Shown here: piece by piece, positions 40,746-47,998 of the stretch
How the letters are laid out: each line of letters begins with the position of its first letter
How positions within the stretch are numbered: position 1 is the stretch's first letter
From: Oleispira sp963933055
Lineage (GTDB): Bacteria > Pseudomonadota > Gammaproteobacteria > Pseudomonadales > Oceanobacteraceae
DNA: 64,000 nt
Direction of reading: 5' to 3'
Assembly (NCBI GenBank): GCA_963933055.1
Contig: CAWVSY010000006.1
Location: 1-64,000, forward strand
Made by a program: the position numbers and the translations under genes
The notes under the pieces: model-generated
The model's database searches: none
Told to the model about the DNA's origin: nothing
What the model saw: only the letters and a program-made list of their open reading frames with translations

Positions 40746-42836
40746 TTAGTAATTTTTGGGCCACGTAAAAATAAAAGAAACCCCACGCTCCTCACCAGAG
40801 GTCACATTAATATCTCCACCTTGATAACCCAGTATTTTTTTTATAATGGCCAACCCCATACCACTGCCTTCGACTTCGTCACGAGGCTTTAATGTTTTGA
40901 ACATTTCAAAAATCTTTTCATGATGCTTAGGCTCAATGGCCGGCCCATCATTTTCAATAAAGAACTCGTAATACGCTGAGTGCTCAATACAAGAAATGGT
41001 AATGGTGCCACTGCGGCTATCATGATGTTTAATGGCATTACCAATCAGATTTCTAAATATAATTTCGAGCGGAGTCGCCAGTGTTTCAAAAACCGGTAGC
41101 TCTCCTGCGACTTTCAATTTAAATTCAGAAGGTGGATCTAATAAGAAGAACAGACCTTCTGACATTTCTTTAATGTCGACTTGCTTAATACCGCCTAAAT
41201 TTTTACCAACACGAGAATACTCTAATAGATCATCCAAGAGTTTTTCTAAACGCATCGTCCTACTTTTTAAAAGCGCCAAATGTCCTTTGGTCTCTTCACT
41301 GGCAATATCTTCTACATCTTCTAATACCCAGCTAGATAATTGCATAATACCTCGCAGCGGAGCTTTCAAATCATGAGAAGCAACATAAGCAAAATCGTTT
41401 AAATCTTTATTACTGCGTTTCAGTTCATCGGTGATACCAACATATCCCGTCATATCGATAACTGTTGATAATACTTTAGGCCCATCAGCACTATCAAAAT
41501 TCGCCAAACCAATTTCTGCGGGGAATTCTTCCCCATTACATTTTAAGCCATAAACTTTACAATCAAACCCCATTCTGCGCTTAGCTTCATCAGCCGTAAA
41601 TTTTTCACGATGCTGTGGGTGTATATCTTTCACTTTATCAGGAACAAGAACCTCAATGGACTTTCCTAACAGTTCCGTTGCTTTATAACCGAATAAAAAT
41701 TCAGTTTGCGGGTTAACTCTTTCTATAATGCCATGGTTATTGGTTATGATTATTCCACAAGGAGCCGCTTCAATAATATGTCTAAAATATCCCTCGCTAA
41801 CGGCTAACTTCTTAGTCATTTTTTCAGCTAAATATTGTGAATTTCGATTGGTATTTGATAATAGGAACAAAAAAATCAACATGCTGTCGATAATAATTCC
41901 GCCCACTAAAATATAAATAGACTGGTTATTGCTGGTTGCACTCCGAAAAGAATTTGCTGTTTGTATTTTAAAGTCCCAAGAACGACCATAAACTTGTAAC
42001 GTAATATTTTTAATAAACATTGGCATAGCGTCATAGTTTTCATTGTCAGGTAATAGCTCGTCATAAAGCATGTCACTCTGATCATATACACTAAATATTA
42101 GGTAACGATTCTCTTGATTTAAGGTACCGGCAATCAGTTTATGCATAATAAAGGGGGCATAAACATGCCCGACAAAAAGCTTACGCCGCTGTTCAAGCGT
42201 TGAAAGATCACCATTTTTATAAAATGGAACAAACTGTAAAAAACCCGGTGTTTTTTTCGCATCCTGCACAAGAGTAATAGGCCCAGTAATTTGAGTCTTT
42301 GAGGTATCTCGTGCTTTTTTAGCCGCACTGTATCTATTCTTTTCAAAGGCCATATCTAAGCCAACAGCCAGTTCATTGCCTTTTAATGGTTCGACATAAG
42401 TAATTGGCCAATATTCATTTTTTTCGTGTGCTGGGTGTATATTAAAACCTGGCCGAAACTTACGTTCACTGGCAAGAAAGCTTGTAACATTCTCAGGAGG
42501 AACTTGAAAAATAACACCAATACCATTGATGCCAAGATAGGTTTTTTCTAATTTTAAAACATCTGAAAACCGCTTCCAGCTTTCAACCGTCACATCATAA
42601 TCTTGGCTATGAATTGCCGCGACTCCTGCACGCAGTGCATCCTCATAATGTGCCATTCTTTCAGAGACTAATGCTAATAACTGACTGGACTCAAATTCAA
42701 AACGCTGCTCTATCTTTTCTTCGACTTGTGTTTTTGAAATGTACCAAGCAGCAAGGGTTAATACAAATGATAAAGAAACAATAAGCCAATGCACCCAATG
42801 CATGCGGCCATTTTTAAGCGTCAGTGACATAAGCAT
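40746..42836 (-). CDS. CHASE-PAS sensor histidine kinase
   Basis: A 696-residue membrane kinase. It has an N-terminal helix (about 15-35), an extracytoplasmic CHASE domain (about 70-290), a second helix (about 305-325), PAS (about 345-470), a HisKA domain with phospho-acceptor His488 in V-A-S-H-D-L-K-A-P-L, and an HATPase domain ending in G-S-G-M-G-L-A-I-I. CHASE domains bind small extracellular ligands such as cytokinin-like molecules or peptides. The ATPase N-box reads N-L-I-G-N-A-I-K-H-H. It lies 4 bp after the REC-GGDEF-EAL gene. Confidence 0.93.
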   Translation of the reverse strand: MLMSLTLKNGRMHWVHWLIVSLSFVLTLAAWYISKTQVEEKIEQRFEFESSQLLALVSERMAHYEDALRAGVAAIHSQDYDVTVESWKRFSDVLKLEKTYLGINGIGVIFQVPPENVTSFLASERKFRPGFNIHPAHEKNEYWPITYVEPLKGNELAVGLDMAFEKNRYSAAKKARDTSKTQITGPITLVQDAKKTPGFLQFVPFYKNGDLSTLEQRRKLFVGHVYAPFIMHKLIAGTLNQENRYLIFSVYDQSDMLYDELLPDNENYDAMPMFIKNITLQVYGRSWDFKIQTANSFRSATSNNQSIYILVGGIIIDSMLIFLFLLSNTNRNSQYLAEKMTKKLAVSEGYFRHIIEAAPCGIIITNNHGIIERVNPQTEFLFGYKATELLGKSIEVLVPDKVKDIHPQHREKFTADEAKRRMGFDCKVYGLKCNGEEFPAEIGLANFDSADGPKVLSTVIDMTGYVGITDELKRSNKDLNDFAYVASHDLKAPLRGIMQLSSWVLEDVEDIASEETKGHLALLKSRTMRLEKLLDDLLEYSRVGKNLGGIKQVDIKEMSEGLFFLLDPPSEFKLKVAGELPVFETLATPLEIIFRNLIGNAIKHHDSRSGTITISCIEHSAYYEFFIENDGPAIEPKHHEKIFEMFKTLKPRDEVEGSGMGLAIIKKILGYQGGDINVTSGEERGVSFIFTWPKNY

Positions 42837-42840
42837 TATC

Positions 42841-44556
42841 CTAAGAAAAAGTGATCAATTGATTAAGGTACTTATTTTCAATTTCTTGCTGAGTCAAAGG
42901 CTTAGAAAAATAATAACCTTGCACATGCTGTATGTTAAATTTCTTGCAAATGTTCAACTGAAACTCTGTCTCTACGCCTTCCGCCACTATATCTAAGCCC
43001 AAGATAGAGGCCATGGATACTAGACTTTCTATAAGTGCAACATGTTTCAAATCACCTTGTTTTTCAGGCATTAAACTTTTATCAATTTTAACAACAGTAA
43101 TGGGGTATTTTCTAAGGTGTGATATCGAGGAGTAGCCGGTACCGAAGTCATCTAAAGAAAGGCGGCAGTTTAAATCACTAATACCAACAATAACGTTACG
43201 AGTATCATCTGTATCTAAAAATAAAGCGGTTTCGGTTAATTCTATGTCAATCAATTCTGCCGCAACGTTATTTCTTTTTAGGCTATCATCTAAGAACTTA
43301 ACCAAAGTTTGATCACATAATTGATGGGCCGAAACATTAATGGCCATAGTGAGCGCACAATTATATTTTTGATTCCAGCGAGCAAGCATGGTGATGGCTT
43401 CCTCTATGACCCAAAAACCAATGTCTATTATTTGCCGAGTTTCTTCTGCAATATCAATAAACTTATCAGGCGTTCGTAACTCCCCATCAATATTCCACCG
43501 GATTAATGCCTCAAAGCCTTGTAATTGATTATTCTGAGGGTTGATAACCGGTTGATAATAAAGTTGGAACTGGCCTTTCTCTATTGCTAATCTTAATTCT
43601 GCTTCTGTTTTTACTCGGTTATGAAATTTATGCTGCATTTCTTCTTCGAAAAAGCATATTTGATTTCGACCATTCTTTTTCGCCCGATACATGGCAATAT
43701 CAGCATGCTTAAATAGCTCTTCACTCGTCAGGCCATTATCAGGGTATAAAGATATGCCCAAGCTTAGTGTTGCCTTTATGGAAGTGGACGCTATATCGAA
43801 CGGTTTATATAAAACAGAGATTATTCGCCTAGCTACTTGGCCAGCATGATCACAGCTGTCTAAATTTCCTAGCATGATGGCAAATTCATCACCGCCCAAA
43901 CGAGCAAATGTTTCATTGCCCCGTAAACATCCCTGAATTCTAATCACGACTTTCTTAAGTAATAAATCGCCAACATCATGCCCAAAAGTATCATTCACTA
44001 GTTTAAAATCATCTAAATCAAATACCAGTAACGCGACTTTTTTATTGCTGCGCTTATTAATTGCCAGCACTTGCTTTAGCGATTCATCGAAAAAATAACG
44101 ATTTGATAAACCTGTTAACGAATCTGTTTCTGCTAAGGATTTTACTTTTTGATAGGTAGCGTACAACTTTCTTTCGAGTTCAAAGCGGGTAGAAGCATGC
44201 AATAGTGCTCTTTTTATTCGAGCGGCAGATATTTCAGATTTTAATAAAAAGTCTTGAGCACCCGCTTGAATACAGTCTAACGATAGCTGCTCGTCTTCAG
44301 ATGAGCTCATCATAACAATCGCCGCGCTGCTGTTATCTTTTGACCCACTCCTCAGCTCTAAAATCATTTCGATGCCATTTCGCTTAGGTAGCTGGTAATC
44401 AAGCAATACGACATCATAGTCATTCGAAGCATACATTTCGAGGCCTTGGTCGACCGTCATCGCTTCACTAACTTGAGTATCTAAATTGCTTTTTTTTAGT
44501 GCACGGATGACTAATGCGCGATCAAGTTGATCATCATCGACTAATAATATCTTCAT
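42841..44556 (-). CDS. Response regulator with GGDEF and EAL domains
   Basis: A 571-residue c-di-GMP enzyme controlled by phosphorylation. The receiver (1-120) has phospho-acceptor Asp53. The GGDEF domain (about 140-300) has G-G-D-E-F at 221-225. Its inhibitory site reads R-G-N-E instead of R-x-x-D, so product inhibition is probably lost. The EAL domain (about 315-560) has E-A-L at 349-351 and intact E-L-T-E, D-D-F-G-T-G and A-E-G-V-E-T. It starts the operon with the CHASE kinase and the single-domain regulator, and is the likely output of that pair. Confidence 0.93.
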   Translation of the reverse strand: MKILLVDDDQLDRALVIRALKKSNLDTQVSEAMTVDQGLEMYASNDYDVVLLDYQLPKRNGIEMILELRSGSKDNSSAAIVMMSSSEDEQLSLDCIQAGAQDFLLKSEISAARIKRALLHASTRFELERKLYATYQKVKSLAETDSLTGLSNRYFFDESLKQVLAINKRSNKKVALLVFDLDDFKLVNDTFGHDVGDLLLKKVVIRIQGCLRGNETFARLGGDEFAIMLGNLDSCDHAGQVARRIISVLYKPFDIASTSIKATLSLGISLYPDNGLTSEELFKHADIAMYRAKKNGRNQICFFEEEMQHKFHNRVKTEAELRLAIEKGQFQLYYQPVINPQNNQLQGFEALIRWNIDGELRTPDKFIDIAEETRQIIDIGFWVIEEAITMLARWNQKYNCALTMAINVSAHQLCDQTLVKFLDDSLKRNNVAAELIDIELTETALFLDTDDTRNVIVGISDLNCRLSLDDFGTGYSSISHLRKYPITVVKIDKSLMPEKQGDLKHVALIESLVSMASILGLDIVAEGVETEFQLNICKKFNIQHVQGYYFSKPLTQQEIENKYLNQLITFS

Positions 44557-44842
44557 CTTTTTCTAATGCCTGTCAGCACACTTCTAAGTATAAAAAAATA
44601 GGGTTCATTCATAATGTACTTATTAACGCCACACAAAAAAGACAACGAACAGTAGGATATAAAGTAATAAAAAACTGCAGAAGATATATCGGATAAGACT
44701 CTAAGATAATAACTTCTATTAACATCACACATACCGCGTCCATTCCATGTATAACCATTAATTTAGCGTAGAAGAGTTTTTCTATTTTTTCCATTATGGG
44801 CAGATATTAAACGAGGACGATGGCAAAGCTTGTAGAGCAGAT
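44557..44842. other. Intergenic stretch with no recognised gene
   Basis: AT-rich DNA between the signalling operon and the ssb terminator. The short open frames here have no family features or good ribosome sites. It should hold the promoter of the REC-GGDEF-EAL operon, but no clear -35/-10 pair stood out. Confidence 0.6.
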
Positions 44843-44869
44843 AAAAAAAGCCCTTAGGGTTAAGGGCTT
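44843..44869 (-). terminator. Intrinsic terminator of ssb
   Basis: On the minus strand a 9-bp stem (AAGCCCTTA / TAAGGGCTT) with a 4-nt loop is followed by seven T residues, about 40 bp after the ssb stop. Canonical Rho-independent terminator. Confidence 0.92.
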
Positions 44870-44908
44870 AGATAAGAACGCTGATTTTATCAGACAATAA
44901 TGCGTATC

Positions 44909-45616
44909 CTAGAACGGGATATCGTCATCAAAGCTATCGAAGTTATTGGCTGGCTGAGGCGCTGCTTGTGGCTGTTGACCCGGTCTATTCTGTGGGGCAA
45001 AACCACCTTGCTGAGCTGGTTGAGCTGACTGCTGTGGCTGAGAATATCCACCTTGCTGAGCAGGCTGTTGTACAGGACGCTGATTAGGCTGCTGTGCATA
45101 ACCGGCTTGCTGTGGCTGTTGCGCTGGCTGACCTTGAGGCGCGTAACCACCTTGAGGTGGCTGTTGAGCAGGCTGCTGCGGAGCATATCCACCTGGCTGT
45201 TGTGCCATTGCTGCAGAAGGCGATTGTGCCATCGGCGCAGTATTCGCATAACCCGCATTGGCGCCCATACCAGCATCTTGTTGGCGACCATCAAGCATCA
45301 TCATATCGTTAACAACGATTTCTGTGGAATAACGCTTAATACCGTCTTTTTCGTATTCGTTAGTACGCAATTTACCTTCAAAGTAAGCTTTAGAGCCTTT
45401 CTTTAGGTATTGACCAATGATTTCAGCTAACTTGCCGAAAGCTGTCATGCGGTGCCATTCAGTTTTTTCAACTTTCTGGCCTGATTGCTTATCGTTATAG
45501 CTTTCGTCTGTTGCCACACTCACTGTTACGACCGCACTACCACTTGGCAGATATTTCATTTCCGGATCACGCCCAAGCGTACCGATGATTTGTACTTTGT
45601 TTACACTGCGGCCCAT
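44909..45616 (-). CDS. ssb: Single-stranded DNA-binding protein SSB
   Basis: SSB coats single-stranded DNA and recruits repair and replication partners. From the ATG at 45616 it has 235 residues: an OB fold (about 1-110: G-R-S-V-N-K-V-Q-I-I-G-T-L-G-R-D), a long disordered linker (about 120-225) of Q-Q-P-A-Q-Q and G-G-Y-A-P-Q units, and the acidic interaction tip D-D-D-I-P-F. The linker makes it clearly longer than E. coli SSB (178). The start lies 1 bp after the MFS stop, so the two are coupled. A frame extending to 45676 lies inside the MFS gene and is rejected. Confidence 0.96.
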   Translation of the reverse strand: MGRSVNKVQIIGTLGRDPEMKYLPSGSAVVTVSVATDESYNDKQSGQKVEKTEWHRMTAFGKLAEIIGQYLKKGSKAYFEGKLRTNEYEKDGIKRYSTEIVVNDMMMLDGRQQDAGMGANAGYANTAPMAQSPSAAMAQQPGGYAPQQPAQQPPQGGYAPQGQPAQQPQQAGYAQQPNQRPVQQPAQQGGYSQPQQSAQPAQQGGFAPQNRPGQQPQAAPQPANNFDSFDDDIPF

Positions 45617-45617
45617 T

Positions 45618-46994
45618 TTATTCTCCCAATGAGTTAACGGTTGCCATCGTTTGTTGATAATCAAAAACGCTGGCATCTACTTTTAAATATATGGCGTGCT
45701 CTTCTGCTATTAAAATAGCATCGGCAACCCCTCTAAGATTGATCAAGGTATCAAGATAGAGCGAGCTCTTATCTTCTTTACCTGGTTGATTTTGAATATC
45801 GATTCTTACGCTATTAAGATACGCAGGTTTTGGTGTGACGATAACCAAAATAGCCCATGCAAAAACAATAGCTGCCAGTATAAGGAATAGTCCTTCAATA
45901 CCGAAGTGGTTATTTAACCAGCCACCGATTAAGCCGCCGGCAAAAGCGCCTAAAAACTGCAATGTAGAATAGATTCCCATGGCACTGCCTTTAGCACCCG
46001 CAGGTGCTACCTTACTTAGCCATGATGGCAAGGTAGCTTCCATGATATTGAATGCCCAAAAGAAAACACCCAATGCAATCGCCCAAGCCCAAATACCGGC
46101 CGCTTGAGACATCAAAATTAATGCAAGTATCATAATCCCCAACGCCACCACGACGATACTTTTCATCTGGCGCTTTTTCTCAGAAATAATGACAAACGGA
46201 ACCATAAAAACAAACGCGACTAGCAATACCGGTAGGTATAACCAAGCGTGCTGATCTAAACCTAAACCTGCTTGCACAAGCTGCGGAGGAATAGAGACAA
46301 ACATCGCGACCATTAAGGCATGCAGAATAAAAATACCAATATTAAGCGGCCATAGCTGTCCATTACCCAGTTGCTTAAAGACTTCACTAATAATCGCACT
46401 GCCATCGCGATGCTTTTTACGCGCTGGACTGGGTACGAAATACAGCATTAATGCGATACCACATAGCGATAAAATACCCGTCACGATAAAGATCAGCTGC
46501 AATCCGCCAAGGTGAACCAATACCGGCCCCAATACCAAGGCAACAGAAAATGAAAGGCCTATTGAGGCTCCGATAGACGCCATGGCTTTCATTCTATGTT
46601 CTTCACGGGTCAAGTCAGACACCAACGCCATAACGGCACTGGCAATGGCCCCACAACCCTGCAAAAAACGACCAAAAATGATGCCATAGATAGTATCGGC
46701 ATTGGCGGCTATAAAACTGCCCAAAGCAAAGATTAATAAGCCTATAACGATGATTGGCTTACGGCCAAAATAATCAGAGAGCGCGCCTGCGGGAATCTGT
46801 AATAAAGCCTGACTCAAGCCATAGGCACCAATCGCTAGGCCGATCAATTCTGGCGTTGCCCCTTCAAAATCTGCGCCGGCAATCGCCATTACCGGTAAAA
46901 CCATGAATAGGCCAAGCATGCGTAACGCATAAAGTGAGGCTAATGATGCAATAGCACGCTTTTCGGTGCTCGATATTGTGGTTATTGAAGACAT
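45618..46994 (-). CDS. YajR-type MFS transporter
   Basis: A 458-residue major-facilitator protein with 12 transmembrane helices (about 15-390). The loop 2-3 motif D-Y-F-G-R-K is followed by a cytoplasmic C-terminal domain (about 395-458) of ferredoxin-like pattern (Y-L-N-S-V-R-I-D-I-Q and G-V-A-D-A-I-L-I). This matches the extra YAM domain of E. coli YajR, a proton-driven exporter of unknown substrate. The uvrA / MFS / ssb neighbourhood is conserved in pseudomonads. Sugar or drug export cannot be told apart here. Confidence 0.85.
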   Translation of the reverse strand: MSSITTISSTEKRAIASLASLYALRMLGLFMVLPVMAIAGADFEGATPELIGLAIGAYGLSQALLQIPAGALSDYFGRKPIIVIGLLIFALGSFIAANADTIYGIIFGRFLQGCGAIASAVMALVSDLTREEHRMKAMASIGASIGLSFSVALVLGPVLVHLGGLQLIFIVTGILSLCGIALMLYFVPSPARKKHRDGSAIISEVFKQLGNGQLWPLNIGIFILHALMVAMFVSIPPQLVQAGLGLDQHAWLYLPVLLVAFVFMVPFVIISEKKRQMKSIVVVALGIMILALILMSQAAGIWAWAIALGVFFWAFNIMEATLPSWLSKVAPAGAKGSAMGIYSTLQFLGAFAGGLIGGWLNNHFGIEGLFLILAAIVFAWAILVIVTPKPAYLNSVRIDIQNQPGKEDKSSLYLDTLINLRGVADAILIAEEHAIYLKVDASVFDYQQTMATVNSLGE

Positions 46995-47255
46995 TTGGAA
47001 TTGTTACAAAAAATTGAGGGCTTATTCTATCAGATTAATTTATAGCCTCTGCACTAATTTTATTTTTTGTCTATTTTATCAACAGTTTTGACGACTAATA
47101 AATTAGTACCAGTTATTCTCTAAGCGTACAAATAATCAGGTATTTTGTGGGCTAAAAGTCACATTTTAAGACTTCTGAACATGGTATTTCAAGGTAAATG
47201 GCGTACACTTATTTCATTCGAGCGGGACGCTCATGCAAATTACAAGGACAGTAAT

Positions 47256-47930
47256 ATGGAACACGCTACAACTTCTAAACGCATCATTCTTTTTGGTCAG
47301 CAAAACCTACAAAATTCAATACTCATTGGCTTTATACACCAGCGTACGAATATTGATTGCCAGCTTATTAATACCCCCGAATGGCGTACCGATTGGAGCG
47401 CATTTAATGGCCAAACTTTAGCACTGATCGATGCTGAGTGCGGGCGCCCAGAGCGCTTACAAGATTTGCTAGAGCAAATTTTTGCTCAAGATAACGATAT
47501 TCAAGTCGCTTTCTTTAATATTCAAACCACCAGTCCTGTGGATAATTTAATGGCTTGGCCTATGGTTAATGGCATTTTTTACAAAGAAAGCTCTCAGCAG
47601 CAGCTGGTAAAAGGCATTACTGCGATTTTCAATGGTGAATTTTGGCTTTCACGCCGTTTGTTAGCTCAATATCTGGAGCGCACTCGCAGTAAGCCACGCA
47701 AAGTCTCTCACTCAACAAATATTTTGACCCGCCGCGAGAAGCAAATTCTAAGCCTCACCGCCACAGGCGCGACGAATACTGAGATCGCTGAACACCTAAG
47801 CGTCAGCATGCATACGGTTAAAACCCACATTTACAATCTGTTTAAAAAGATTGATGTATCTAATCGCATTCAAGCGGTTAACTGGGCAAAAGACAATCTT
47901 GAAGACATCCCTCAAGAAACCACCGTTTAA
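47256..47930 (+). CDS. LuxR-family regulator of VpsT/CsgD type
   Basis: A 224-residue regulator with a receiver-like N-terminal domain (about 8-125) lacking a clear phospho-acceptor, and a C-terminal LuxR helix-turn-helix (about 155-215: L-T-R-R-E-K-Q-I-L ... N-T-E-I-A-E-H-L-S-V-S-M-H-T-V-K-T-H). Residues 130-133 read W-L-S-R, matching the W[FLM][TS]R motif by which VpsT binds cyclic di-GMP, at nearly the same position as in VpsT. The ATG at 47256 with an AAGGA ribosome site is chosen over a longer frame from 47145. Target genes, possibly for matrix or biofilm, are not in the window. Confidence 0.88.
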   Translation: MEHATTSKRIILFGQQNLQNSILIGFIHQRTNIDCQLINTPEWRTDWSAFNGQTLALIDAECGRPERLQDLLEQIFAQDNDIQVAFFNIQTTSPVDNLMAWPMVNGIFYKESSQQQLVKGITAIFNGEFWLSRRLLAQYLERTRSKPRKVSHSTNILTRREKQILSLTATGATNTEIAEHLSVSMHTVKTHIYNLFKKIDVSNRIQAVNWAKDNLEDIPQETTV

Positions 47931-47998
47931 TTCCTTTACCCCTCGCTCAGTTGCTTTACAATTCTGGCTTTACAATAGATTAAAGTCAGAATTGTTTA

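Noticed and set aside
44890..45294. 134-codon minus-strand ORF inside ssb
   Set aside because: It is a second frame through the repetitive ssb linker; its composition (Leu/Ser/Val/His repeats) reflects the repeats and it has no family feature.
45053..45406. 117-codon plus-strand ORF opposite ssb
   Set aside because: Antisense shadow of the CAG/CTG-rich linker; no ribosome site and no recognisable domain.
46995..47255. N-terminal extension of the LuxR regulator starting at 47145
   Set aside because: The extra 37 residues match no CsgD/VpsT protein, and the ATG at 47256 has an AAGGA site; the c-di-GMP motif position also fits the shorter form.
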